Positions 53,708-61,930 of a DNA stretch of 64,000 bases are shown one piece after another. The DNA lies in the IMG/VR virus record IMGVR_UViG_3300033153_010210, positions 42,055 to 106,054 of that record, one strand, 5' to 3'. The notes under the pieces were generated by a model. It was not told the origin of the DNA. It was given only the letters and a program-made list of their open reading frames with translations, and searched no databases. This DNA is from a virus. How positions within the stretch are numbered: the stretch's first letter is position 1; every line of letters starts with the position of its first letter. Made by a program: the position numbers and the translations under genes.

Positions 53708-54395
53708 AATTCTTAATAAACTCCTTTAATTTTTCAGCATCCCGTATTCTTTCCCATTCTTTCTCTCTATATAATGCTTTTACTTTATCTCGTTTTCTTC
53801 TCGCCCTTTGATCTCTATATGTGTCATCCAACTCTGACTTACCCACACTGAAATGTAAATGCTCTATATACAGATCAGGTATATATACAAGCCTATCTAT
53901 TCTTTTTGCTAAATCAGTAAGCCAAGTATCGTTATAATCTGCACTAAAGTAGGGAGGTACAAAATATCCTACTGTTTCTATCCAATTTTTATGAATAAAG
54001 CCATGGGTTCCTAACTCCCCACTATCTACAATTCCATCTCTACCGTATACGAATAAAATTTTATCAGGATATTTTTCAAATTCGCTTTTAACAATTCTAT
54101 CCCATTCTTTTGTTTTATAAACAAGATCATCTCCTGCATGATGATAAATAGGACCTGTTGCTTTTCTGTAGCATTCATTCCACATATTACTAAGTACAAT
54201 CCTTTCACCAATAATGAATTTTATATTATAATTTTTTTGCAATTCTAGTGCTTTATCTCTTGATCTTTTATCGTCATTATCAATATAAAAAACAATTTCA
54301 ACACTATTAGAATCCTCTGCTTTAGAAAATGCTGAATTGCATAATCTTTCCATTCCTGACGGTCTGTTTCTTGTTGGCACTAGTAAACTAATCAA
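53691..54395 (-). CDS. GT-A glycosyltransferase (GT2-like)
   Basis: 234 residues, ATG 54395. ISLLVPTRNRPSGMERLCNSAF is the typical GT2 start; EIVFYIDNDDKRS follows and the H-A-G-D-D motif (YHHAGDDLVY) corresponds to the metal- and nucleotide-binding D-D. It ends in an unusually charged helical tail (RDQRARRKRDKVKALYREKEWERI). It overlaps the remnant gene by 17 bases. Confidence 0.75.
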   Translation of the reverse strand: MISLLVPTRNRPSGMERLCNSAFSKAEDSNSVEIVFYIDNDDKRSRDKALELQKNYNIKFIIGERIVLSNMWNECYRKATGPIYHHAGDDLVYKTKEWDRIVKSEFEKYPDKILFVYGRDGIVDSGELGTHGFIHKNWIETVGYFVPPYFSADYNDTWLTDLAKRIDRLVYIPDLYIEHLHFSVGKSELDDTYRDQRARRKRDKVKALYREKEWERIRDAEKLKEFIKNFDSNI

Positions 54396-54399
54396 CTTT

Positions 54400-54975
54400 T
54401 TACTCTCCTATTCTAATTATTTCCACTCCGGGCTGATCTTTTATATATCTCCAGGGGTCAAGAATACAAGAGCCTTTTGGAAAAGAATATGTTCCAAATT
54501 CTTTATGTCTTGTTCCAATAAAATAGATAGCTGGCTCTTGTAATGGAGGGGGACTTTTATCAATATACGGATCATACATTTGAGCATCTATATCTTTTTC
54601 CCTTAGTATATTCTTTAAAAGGATAGCGGGGCTACCAACTTCTAAATTAGTCTGTTCTTTAAACGCTTTTCCTAAAATAATTACGGGCAAATCCAACTGC
54701 TCTTTCTTTTCTTTTACTAATTCTGCCAACCATTCAGTTTGTTTTTCTCTGCAAAGCATAATATTTTCAAACCAATCGTACGAAAGATTAAGTTTTCTAG
54801 AAAGCCATGAAAGAGCTATATTATCACGGGGATGACAATTATGCGAAACAATATTAGATTTTTTCTCTATCCAAAATAAATCATCATTATTCTGATGATT
54901 TGGAAATAACTCTAAATTATACACATCCCCTTCATAATATAATGTTTCAATTTTTTTAATATTCTTTTTTTTCAT
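54400..54975 (-). CDS. Split-intein C-part plus C-terminal half of nucleotide-sugar dehydrogenase
   Basis: 191 residues, ATG 54975 with AGGAG 9 bases upstream. Residues 1-46 are an intein C-terminal fragment: block F (TLYYEGDVYNLELFPNH) and block G ending SNIVSHN, with penultimate His45 and Asn46. Residue 47 is Cys, the +1 nucleophile, and begins CHPRDNIALSWL, the normal catalytic-cysteine motif of UDP-glucose/GDP-mannose dehydrogenases. The C-extein continues with ILGKAFKEQTNLEVGSPAIL and QMYDPYID, the family's C-terminal UDP-binding domain. After trans-splicing with the partner gene the enzyme would be about 413 residues, a normal length. Confidence 0.9.
   Translation of the reverse strand: MKKKNIKKIETLYYEGDVYNLELFPNHQNNDDLFWIEKKSNIVSHNCHPRDNIALSWLSRKLNLSYDWFENIMLCREKQTEWLAELVKEKKEQLDLPVIILGKAFKEQTNLEVGSPAILLKNILREKDIDAQMYDPYIDKSPPPLQEPAIYFIGTRHKEFGTYSFPKGSCILDPWRYIKDQPGVEIIRIGE
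54838..54975 (-). other. C-intein (46 residues), trans-splicing
   Basis: Intein C-terminal part ending ...VSHN before Cys+1. Self-contained reading frame with its own start codon and ribosome binding site, as in naturally split phage inteins (gp41-1, NrdJ-1, IMPDH-1 families). Confidence 0.88.
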
Positions 54976-55005
54976 ATTTTAACACTCCTATTAGCTAATC
55001 TTCTT

Positions 55006-55329
55006 TTAATTTCTATTATCATAATATAATTTATCCGTTTGTTTTACTTTATCTGCTCGAATAATTTCCATTTTACCATTCCTAAATACAGGAATTAAAT
55101 GATCCTCAGTACAAATAAATTCTTCATCCTGAACAGAGAATTTATACAATTTGCCTTTATATTTTCTTTTAGTTACGTCTTTTATTAATTTTTCTTCTTT
55201 TTCAGAACAATCGCTATTAATAGATTCTATAAAAAATTTTTTATTTTCTGATGAGTGGAAAATCTCATAGAAATCCCCTATAGTAAATATTTCATTATTA
55301 ACTTTTATTTTTGAATCATATAAAACACA
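55006..55329 (-). other. N-intein (107 residues), trans-splicing
   Basis: Starts with Cys269 of the upstream half and ends in a stop. Between N- and C-part lie 30 bases with three further in-frame stops and an AGGAG site; no homing endonuclease gene is present. Confidence 0.88.
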
Positions 55330-56133
55330 TCCTCCACCATCTCCCATTCCGCCCCTCATATATTTATTTGATATAATTCTATCAGTTGCAAGTGAAAGAG
55401 CCCTAGTTACTTCATCTACATTTGTATTTGGAGTCTTATGACATATCTCCATAACGGTATTCATCATAACTATTTTTGTCGATATCGCAGTGTTATAAAC
55501 CACTTTTATAAGCTCTGCATTTTCTATTGTTGTTTCAAATACAGGACGATCATGTAAAGTTTTATAAAAAAGTTTTACTGTTTCTTTCGCTGCAAAACTA
55601 TCAGTTCCTAATAATACAAACTCGGGGTTCATAAAATCGGGTATTGTGGTTCCCATAGCTATAAAGAAAGGATTATAACATAGATCTATATAAGGAGACA
55701 TAAACGGACGAATTTCTCTTTCAATAGTCCCTGGTAACACTGTTGAAATAATAACCACAATTTTATGTCTTTTTATTTTATTTAATTCCTCTGAAAGTTG
55801 TATTACTGATTCTTTTAAGTAACTATAGTCAAAATCTTTTCTTTCATCCGGTAATCTTGTAATTCCTTCATATTTTTCAGCATGAGGCGTTTGTACAGCA
55901 ATAAAAATTATATCAGAACGCCCCGCTACATCCTTAATTGGTAATATCTTGATATTACTATTATCGAGTAGCTCTTGAGCCCCCTCTTCTCTATATGGAA
56001 TTTTTTTATCTTTTATAATTTCTTTAACTTTCTCGGAAGGATCATATCCCACTACTGAATGGCGCCCAAATTTTTCTATTGCTAAAGCGCAAGGTAGCCC
56101 CAACTTTCCAAGACCTAAAAATCCTATATTCAT
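55006..56133 (-). CDS. N-terminal half of nucleotide-sugar dehydrogenase plus split-intein N-part
   Basis: 375 residues, ATG 56133. Residues 1-268 are the NAD-binding half of a UDP-glucose/GDP-mannose dehydrogenase: GFLGLGKLGLPCALA (G-x-G-x2-G), VQTPHAE, IISTVLPGT, the middle helix ELIKVVYNTAISTK and the GGMGDGGG motif. At residue 269 a cysteine starts an intein: block A CVLYDSKIKV, block B FICTEDHLIPVF (T-x-x-H) and a 107-residue N-part, then a stop. The extein motif breaks off exactly before the catalytic cysteine, which is supplied by the downstream gene. Overlaps the upstream glycosyltransferase gene by 4 bases. Confidence 0.9.
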   Translation of the reverse strand: MNIGFLGLGKLGLPCALAIEKFGRHSVVGYDPSEKVKEIIKDKKIPYREEGAQELLDNSNIKILPIKDVAGRSDIIFIAVQTPHAEKYEGITRLPDERKDFDYSYLKESVIQLSEELNKIKRHKIVVIISTVLPGTIEREIRPFMSPYIDLCYNPFFIAMGTTIPDFMNPEFVLLGTDSFAAKETVKLFYKTLHDRPVFETTIENAELIKVVYNTAISTKIVMMNTVMEICHKTPNTNVDEVTRALSLATDRIISNKYMRGGMGDGGGCVLYDSKIKVNNEIFTIGDFYEIFHSSENKKFFIESINSDCSEKEEKLIKDVTKRKYKGKLYKFSVQDEEFICTEDHLIPVFRNGKMEIIRADKVKQTDKLYYDNRN

Positions 56134-57131
56134 TTGAAAACTCCTTCGTATATTCTTAAATAATCATTCAATATTTTTTCATTATTCCAATGCTTCTCCA
56201 TAAATTCTCTTGAATCCCGCTGAAGTTTCTTTAACAAACTTCTATTTTCATTTAACTCTGTAATTGTAGTAGCTAAAGAGTGCTTATCTGCCAGCACCCA
56301 GGGCAATTCATACAATTCGCACTTTAAGAACTCGGTAAGGTATTGAATCATCCAGTCTTTTAAGTTACACATAACTACTTTCCCTTGTGATAGCCCCTCC
56401 AATGATGATAAATGATAGCTGCCAGTATAAATATCGTCAATATGAATATCACCTGAGGCTCGTCTTTTTAAACACTCATCAAATCGTTCTCCGTAGATAA
56501 TATCTTTTTCTATAATACCTTTACTTTCTAATTCATTTAATATAGCAGAAACCTCGCTATAACTTTTATAAGCCCATGTGGATTTCCTCTTTTTTTTAAG
56601 TTTTTCCAACGGCTCCTTATTAGATGGGCTATAAGTAACTTTTATTCTTTCATTATTAACTTCCTTGTATTGAAGCAAAGGGTCGCATATATCAACAACA
56701 TTACGCACTGGATAAAAATCATCTTTAAGTAAAGACTTCAATCTTACCGCTTGATACTGTGCAATACAAGCTATTCTGTCTATTCTTACCCATTTCTTAA
56801 TAACATTAAACATTTCATTAATTACTTTCTCAGGCTCACCGTGCATCTGGTACACAAACGGTTTATTAATATTGCTTAGCATTTGCCATCCCTTGCTATT
56901 TTTATGTAAAGGAGGCTGATTATGAATGTGTATAATATCTGCCCAGTTAAGATATTCTTTAAATTGTTTTAAATCTTCTTTACCTTTACCCCATACAACA
57001 TCTGGTATTATTTTCATACTACTTAATCGAGATTGAATGCACTTTGATTCTATCCCATTTTTATTTAAAAAATTACTTAACCTAACCGGCGCTCCTGCTA
57101 ATGGTGATCTACAAAGATGCAATATTTTCAT
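56130..57131 (-). CDS. GT-B glycosyltransferase (GT4-like)
   Basis: 333 residues, ATG 57131. The start ILHLCRSPLAGAPVRLSNFL is a GT-B N-terminal nucleotide-binding region; IIHIHNQPP follows. Near the C-terminus, GSYHLSSLEGLSQGKVVMCN has the E-G-x-S/A-x-G-K-V motif that contacts the sugar nucleotide in GT4. Its start lies 23 bases inside the DUF115-like gene before it, its stop overlaps the dehydrogenase ATG. Confidence 0.7.
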   Translation of the reverse strand: MKILHLCRSPLAGAPVRLSNFLNKNGIESKCIQSRLSSMKIIPDVVWGKGKEDLKQFKEYLNWADIIHIHNQPPLHKNSKGWQMLSNINKPFVYQMHGEPEKVINEMFNVIKKWVRIDRIACIAQYQAVRLKSLLKDDFYPVRNVVDICDPLLQYKEVNNERIKVTYSPSNKEPLEKLKKKRKSTWAYKSYSEVSAILNELESKGIIEKDIIYGERFDECLKRRASGDIHIDDIYTGSYHLSSLEGLSQGKVVMCNLKDWMIQYLTEFLKCELYELPWVLADKHSLATTITELNENRSLLKKLQRDSREFMEKHWNNEKILNDYLRIYEGVFK

Positions 57132-57888
57132 CTAGTAGAAACTCCTCATCGTTAAACAATTTAAAGACAACATCATTATAATATTTGTCTTTCATTAAAT
57201 GTAAGTTTTTCCAACTATTGAGATAATCCTTTCTTGAGAACGATAGTTTTCCAACTTTCTTTTTATGCTCGATACTCTTAGCGTATTGCGCACTCTCTTC
57301 AGCACTTTCAATATAACTCCCATCAAATCCAACATAATATATTTCTTTATATCCCATATACGCTGTAAGAAAATAAAACGCTCCCACTACCGAACCTTGT
57401 GCCTGTACAATTATATTATCTTTATATTCGGTATTGAAGCTCCCCTTCCGGATATCATTATCATCAATATTATTTGATTTAAAAAAATATATGTTCTTCA
57501 GATTCTTTATCTTTTCATAAAGTGACATAATTATTTCTATATCTAATGGGCTATCATTTCTTTTTTCCTTTTTCTCAATATGAAATGAAAAGATAGCATG
57601 CGGTAGTAATACATATTGAGCTAAATGTAATTTATCTACATTTCTTCTAAGTCCTTGATAATGAAAATTAACAGCATACTGAACACTCTTACTAGCTGTA
57701 AAGATAGATATAGCATCAGTAAGTGTACAAATATCATACTGCCTTTGCCCTTCCAGTTTCTTAATATTCAGCGTATCTATAGAAGGGCCGGAGCCAATAA
57801 GTAAAGCCTTGTTATTTCGAGGCTTCCTCGGTACTTTTTCTAAAGTAGGCAGAAAAGGCTCTCTTAAGTCATCGACTGTTGTTATCAT
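57109..57888 (-). CDS. DUF115/GT42-like protein
   Basis: 259 residues, ATG 57888. ALLIGSGPSIDTLNIKKL resembles the Cst-type V-I-x-G-N-G-P-S loop, and QGSVVGAFYFLTAYMGYKEIYYVGFDGSY matches the T/S-G-x4-A-x2-L-G-Y-K-E-I-Y-L-x-G-x-D pattern of GT42 sialyltransferases. Single unit, unlike copies A-C. Sialic or other nonulosonic acid transfer is the favoured role, since synthase and CMP-synthetase genes lie in the same island. Confidence 0.6.
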   Translation of the reverse strand: MITTVDDLREPFLPTLEKVPRKPRNNKALLIGSGPSIDTLNIKKLEGQRQYDICTLTDAISIFTASKSVQYAVNFHYQGLRRNVDKLHLAQYVLLPHAIFSFHIEKKEKRNDSPLDIEIIMSLYEKIKNLKNIYFFKSNNIDDNDIRKGSFNTEYKDNIIVQAQGSVVGAFYFLTAYMGYKEIYYVGFDGSYIESAEESAQYAKSIEHKKKVGKLSFSRKDYLNSWKNLHLMKDKYYNDVVFKLFNDEEFLLDENIASL

Positions 57889-58625
57889 TTCTTCTTACCT
57901 GCTCTTCTTAATCGTGCCTCATAATTATAATAATCGGGGTGTTCTATGATTTTTTTTACAATATTATAAATAAAATCATGAGTTTTTATCTTTCCTTTTT
58001 GTAGTAATTGCCACATATACTTAGCATTAGAATATTGATCATGTGGATCAACACGACCCCGATTTTTTATGTTTGCTTTATCACGAATTTTCTTAGGCAG
58101 ATAGTCTGGAAAATATTCTCTATAATCGTTGGGAATAAATAAATCAGGTTTCATATAATAAAAGTCTATTCCAGTAAACCAAAGTTCTTTTGGATTATAT
58201 TGTAAAAAATGTTCCATGATAATAGGGCCGTACAGTACGCCTTTTATTTTTTTGCTAAGTTTTGCTATTGTATCAGCAAGCGTAAATGTAGGAATGGTTT
58301 TAGAGTATTTATCAATAAGATTCCTCTGATTTGTTTTCATTCCTAATAATTTCACCCCATATTTATCTCTCCATGTTTTTAAATACCCCGCCGGTTGCAT
58401 TTCACGATTAAATTGTACATTCATACAAAGTATATCGCATCTCTTACCATAATTCTCCACATAAGCAACTTTATCTAAAAGAAAAATAGCGCCGTTTGTT
58501 CTTATTACGCAATCGAAACTGTCTATTTCTTTACCGAGATATTTCCCTTGTAATATCGGAGACGGGCCAACAAATATTACTCGTTTCTCTTCTACCTGCT
58601 GCTGTAATAACTTTTCTACGTTCAA
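57885..58625 (-). CDS. GT29-like sialyltransferase
   Basis: 246 residues, ATG 58625. Residues about 15-50 (VIFVGPSPILQGKYLGKEID then SFDCVIRTNGA) resemble the L-sialylmotif of GT29 enzymes (V-G-N-x-G-x-L-x4-G-x-E-I-D-x-H-D-x-V-I-R-x-N). KELWFTGIDFY fits the later S-motif region, and DPHDQYSNAKYMWQLL carries the histidine expected in the last motif. The enzymes use CMP-sialic acid. No membrane anchor is present, unlike animal GT29. The nearest well-known families are eukaryotic, but bacterial GT29-like proteins exist. Confidence 0.6.
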   Translation of the reverse strand: MNVEKLLQQQVEEKRVIFVGPSPILQGKYLGKEIDSFDCVIRTNGAIFLLDKVAYVENYGKRCDILCMNVQFNREMQPAGYLKTWRDKYGVKLLGMKTNQRNLIDKYSKTIPTFTLADTIAKLSKKIKGVLYGPIIMEHFLQYNPKELWFTGIDFYYMKPDLFIPNDYREYFPDYLPKKIRDKANIKNRGRVDPHDQYSNAKYMWQLLQKGKIKTHDFIYNIVKKIIEHPDYYNYEARLRRAGKKK

Positions 58626-59173
58626 TATTTCTTCCTTATAACACAGGATGTATCTTTAAATATTTCATCTGGAAATTTAAGTACTTCATTAAAAGCCTTT
58701 CTGACTCCTGGATGATGCTTACTATTACTATAATCATGTAGCGCCAGGAAGCCATTTATTTTTAATTTTGGCCACCATAAGCCAATATCTTCCTTTACAT
58801 TAAGAAAATTATGATTAGCATCGATATAAATAAACATTAAAGAGTTATTTTGAAACATTTTACAAGCTTCTTTACTTGTTGTTTTTATTTTATAAATATT
58901 AGAATACTTTTTACAAAGTTCATCAAATTGCTTTTCTACTATTTCCATAGGATATTTATATGAAGAAGCGTCATTTTTATCATATCCGTTTTTCCAAGCA
59001 TCAATCGCTATAACCTGATCAAAATTTTTTGCAAATATTTCTGTACTATCTCCTACGTAAGAGCCTATTTCTACAACTTTGGCAATAGTAGGATCTATTC
59101 GCTTTACATAAGCACATAAATCTTGAAGTCCCGATTTTGCATTTCTAGCTTTTCGTATACTAATTTTTTCCAT
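58622..59173 (-). CDS. SAM-dependent methyltransferase (class I, methyltransferase-24-like)
   Basis: 183 residues from ATG 59173, chosen because GGAG precedes it and its A is shared with the upstream stop (TAATG). VVEIGSYVGDSTEIFAKNF is motif I with an acidic VIAIDAW motif II. SLMFIYIDANHNFLNVKEDIGLWWPKLKINGFLALHDY is the typical second half of this type, which methylates sugars or peptides in many antibiotic and polysaccharide clusters. Substrate unknown. Confidence 0.65.
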   Translation of the reverse strand: MEKISIRKARNAKSGLQDLCAYVKRIDPTIAKVVEIGSYVGDSTEIFAKNFDQVIAIDAWKNGYDKNDASSYKYPMEIVEKQFDELCKKYSNIYKIKTTSKEACKMFQNNSLMFIYIDANHNFLNVKEDIGLWWPKLKINGFLALHDYSNSKHHPGVRKAFNEVLKFPDEIFKDTSCVIRKKY

Positions 59174-59952
59174 TATATCTCCATACGATAATAATACATC
59201 CAAAGTTCTTCTAATTCATCATACCCTTTATTTAATTTATCCCTAGGGGATTTATCCCAAGGCTTTTGACTTACAAAGTGAAGTAGTCTTACTTTTTCGT
59301 TAGTTATTCTATACAATAAATCTCTATTTCTACTAAAGAAAATTTTATGTTTCTTACCTTTCCACATTCTCTTCTCACAATTATATTCTTTCGGAAGAAT
59401 GTGAATCATCTTTTTAAAGTATTTATTAATAGCTTTTTGATCCGGCATTGAAAATCCCCGCCTTGAAAACTGTAAAATATTTTTATACAGCTTAAAGTCT
59501 AGATAGGGTTTATTTACAACAATGACGCCAGTATTTATTCCGCTTCGTAGATTATCGCTTCCTGATCCATAAGCCTGCACTCCCGCCAATCTTGCTCCAC
59601 ATCGAAAAAGTGGATTTAAATCTCCTAATGCAATAGTATCCATATCGATAAAAACAACTCTATCACAATCAGTATAAGAAAAAATATCAAGTTTGTAATA
59701 CGTATTTTTTAAACAATCGTCTGTTATTGACATATTAATGTGTTTATAATTTTCAAATCTTGGTTTTACAAACTCTACATTATCATGTAATAAAGAAGCC
59801 ATATAACCTTTATTTGAATTAGAAAGCCCCATATCAATAAATCGCCATTTATAATTTAATATTTTGGGACTATTTTTTACCACCGATTTATAAAAAGCAA
59901 TAAAGCCGGGCATAAACGCATTATCTATCATTGACAGTAGAATAATTTTCAC
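59173..59952 (-). CDS. GT8-like glycosyltransferase
   Basis: 259 residues, ATG 59952. The D-x-D motif is in VVFIDMDTIALGDLNPLF; NTGVIVVNKP and the C-terminal HFVSQKPWDKSP (H-x6-K-P-W) complete the GT8 pattern, as in galactosyltransferases and glycogenin. Retaining transfer from a UDP-sugar with a metal ion is expected. TAATG overlap with the methyltransferase. Confidence 0.75.
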   Translation of the reverse strand: MKIILLSMIDNAFMPGFIAFYKSVVKNSPKILNYKWRFIDMGLSNSNKGYMASLLHDNVEFVKPRFENYKHINMSITDDCLKNTYYKLDIFSYTDCDRVVFIDMDTIALGDLNPLFRCGARLAGVQAYGSGSDNLRSGINTGVIVVNKPYLDFKLYKNILQFSRRGFSMPDQKAINKYFKKMIHILPKEYNCEKRMWKGKKHKIFFSRNRDLLYRITNEKVRLLHFVSQKPWDKSPRDKLNKGYDELEELWMYYYRMEI

Positions 59953-59954
59953 TC

Positions 59955-60206
59955 TTATATCTCTTCGTATGTCCTATTAAATATATCGATTTTACAGGGA
60001 TAGAACTCTCCATTTACTCCTTGTATTACATAATTTCCTTTTTCACATTTCATGTCCCCCTCTAACGTTTTTATAACTAAGGCATTACTTGACTCCACAG
60101 ATAAATGACAATGAGATTTACAAAGTTTTTTTATCTCATCCAAATTATTTCCATCCCATCTTATTGCTTTCACAATGATTGGCTTCTTTCTGAATTCTTT
60201 CCACAC
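59955..60206 (-). CDS. Conserved phage protein (PGDYG-like)
   Basis: 83 residues, ATG 60206. Pattern KKPIIVKAIRWDGNNLDEI, TLEGDMKCEKGNYVIQGVNGEFYPCKIDIFNRTYEEI is a common small phage protein family (K-P-x-x-x-x-A-x-x-W, G-D-Y/N-x-I-x-G-x-x-G-E-x-Y-x-C). Function unknown. Its place within the sugar island may be accidental. Confidence 0.65.
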   Translation of the reverse strand: MWKEFRKKPIIVKAIRWDGNNLDEIKKLCKSHCHLSVESSNALVIKTLEGDMKCEKGNYVIQGVNGEFYPCKIDIFNRTYEEI

Positions 60207-60207
60207 T

Positions 60208-61062
60208 TTAATTACCTCCGATCCTTAAATTCTTTTTCTTCTCTTCTTCTCCTGGATATAATACTCTTGGCCCGTATCCTTTGGATAACCCCCTCTCAAT
60301 ATCTCTTACTCCTTTAACAAGCTCAAATAAACCATTAGGTTCAACTGAAGCTGCTTGATCACTACCCCACAGATTATGATTCAACGTTATATGCTTTTCT
60401 ATCCATGTAACTCCATACGCAAGCACTGCAAATGCATCTTTAATTCCGTAATAATGAGAGCTATAACCGATTTCTTTTCGAGGATACTTTTCTTTCAACC
60501 ATTTTACATACTGTAAATATAAATCATCAATAGAAGTAGGATACACACTATTTGTATGCATAATAACATGAGGATCTAATATATTAACAGCTTTTTCTAT
60601 TTCCTCCTCAGTACTCATGCCCGTCGACATTATCCTATAATCAAATAAATCTCTACATAATTCAAGAAGTGCGTCGTTGGTAATAAGAGCAGATGGAATC
60701 TTTACAATATCCACAAATTTCTTCATGAAATAAGCGCTGTCTAAATCCCAAACCGATGCAAACCAGCCTATTCCACAACTAAAACAATAATTATCAATTT
60801 CAGCATAATTGTCTTCATTAAATTCAATATCTTTTTTATATTGCAAATATGTAATAGGCTTTTGTCTCCAAGGTACAATTTTTTCTTTATTTTTCTTATC
60901 TTCAGGAACGCAGATATCCGGATTTCTTTTCTGGAACTTTACATAATTACAATCTGCAGCACTAGCAATTGTAATAAGTTTTCTAGCACTTTTAATAAAC
61001 TCTAACTTATCATTTCCAAAGAATGCATTTAAGCCAATCTCAGCTATTATCTTAACTTCCAT
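60208..61062 (-). CDS. neuB: N-acetylneuraminate (nonulosonic acid) synthase
   Basis: 284 residues, ATG 61062. The N-terminus IIAEIGLNAFFGND matches the E-I-G-x-N start of NeuB barrels, and YVKFQKRNPD follows. VKIPSALITNDALLE, IMSTGMST, HTNSVYPT, IGYSSHYYG and EKHITLNHNLWGSDQAASVEP are strong family matches. The family's C-terminal antifreeze-like (SAF) domain is missing: bacterial NeuB has about 340-350 residues. The usual N-H after E-I-G is N-A here. It condenses ManNAc-type sugars with phosphoenolpyruvate. Legionaminic or pseudaminic acid synthase cannot be excluded. Confidence 0.8.
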   Translation of the reverse strand: MEVKIIAEIGLNAFFGNDKLEFIKSARKLITIASAADCNYVKFQKRNPDICVPEDKKNKEKIVPWRQKPITYLQYKKDIEFNEDNYAEIDNYCFSCGIGWFASVWDLDSAYFMKKFVDIVKIPSALITNDALLELCRDLFDYRIMSTGMSTEEEIEKAVNILDPHVIMHTNSVYPTSIDDLYLQYVKWLKEKYPRKEIGYSSHYYGIKDAFAVLAYGVTWIEKHITLNHNLWGSDQAASVEPNGLFELVKGVRDIERGLSKGYGPRVLYPGEEEKKKNLRIGGN

Positions 61063-61102
61063 ATTATACTACTCCAAAGATAGAATAAAAAAATTTGAGT
61101 CT

Positions 61103-61114
61103 ATTATATTAGTA
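61103..61114 (-). promoter_or_regulatory. ACTAATAT element before neuB-like gene (leader class)
   Basis: On the minus strand TACTAATATAAT lies 40 bases upstream of ATG 61062. It lies just behind the M23 peptidase gene and marks the start of the carbohydrate island. Confidence 0.55.
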
Positions 61115-61122
61115 TTTCTCTT

Positions 61123-61917
61123 CTACTGGCTTAAAATTATTTCGCTTGTAGATGTGAGATAATCGATTGGATTAACAAGTTTCCCGTTTTTCCTAATTTC
61201 GTAATGAAGATGAATCCCATACGATTTTCCCGTATTTCCCATTAACCCAATTACTTGACCTCGTTTTACCTTTTGGCCTTCTCTTACATAAGTTCTACTC
61301 ATGTGTGCATATAAAGTAGTATATCCGCCATTATGTTTAATCTTTACCATCTTTCCATATACAGGGTGCCAAATCCAAACATCTGTAACTATTCCATCAG
61401 CGGTAGCTATTATCTTAGTCCTATCACTTGCAGTTATATCTATACCTTTATGAAAAAAGATCTCTTTTGTGAAAGGATAAATCCTATTACCAAATCCCGA
61501 TGTAATTCTAACCTCCGGACTATAACATACAGGAAACACATTGGGAATATTATGAGTATACTCTTTCCTTTTATCAAAGAAATTTTGAACATTATTTAAG
61601 AAGCTATCAAAGCTTCCTGTTCCATTTTTAATTGCTGTCACTAAATTTTCTATAGAGGTATTTTGTACAGTATTATCAATACCGCCAATATTTATATATT
61701 GTTCCTTATTATAAAGAGAAACTACAATATCTTTAAGCGTTTCTCTATACTTAATTTGATTACTCTCCAAGTTGTTTATTTTCTTTTCTTTTTTCTCAAG
61801 TTCCTGTTTATATGCGGTTTCTTCTTTTCTTAATTTATTTTGATACCAAATATTTAAATCGATAATAAAAAATATAAAAAAAAGAAAAAGAAATCTCCAA
61901 AATAATTTTTCATTCAT
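61123..61917 (-). CDS. Membrane-anchored M23 (LytM) peptidase
   Basis: 264 residues, ATG 61917. One N-terminal membrane segment (about 5-25, FWRFLFLFFIFFIIDLNIWY), a coiled coil (about 30-60), then the M23 domain: RITSGFGNRI, HKGIDITA (H-x3-D), LYAHMS and GIHLHYEI (H-x-H). All zinc ligands are present. It would cut peptidoglycan from the periplasmic or outer side, in virion or lysis. It is next to a lytic transglycosylase, which cuts the glycan strands. Confidence 0.85.
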   Translation of the reverse strand: MNEKLFWRFLFLFFIFFIIDLNIWYQNKLRKEETAYKQELEKKEKKINNLESNQIKYRETLKDIVVSLYNKEQYINIGGIDNTVQNTSIENLVTAIKNGTGSFDSFLNNVQNFFDKRKEYTHNIPNVFPVCYSPEVRITSGFGNRIYPFTKEIFFHKGIDITASDRTKIIATADGIVTDVWIWHPVYGKMVKIKHNGGYTTLYAHMSRTYVREGQKVKRGQVIGLMGNTGKSYGIHLHYEIRKNGKLVNPIDYLTSTSEIILSQ

Positions 61918-61930
61918 TTTAAAACCTCTC

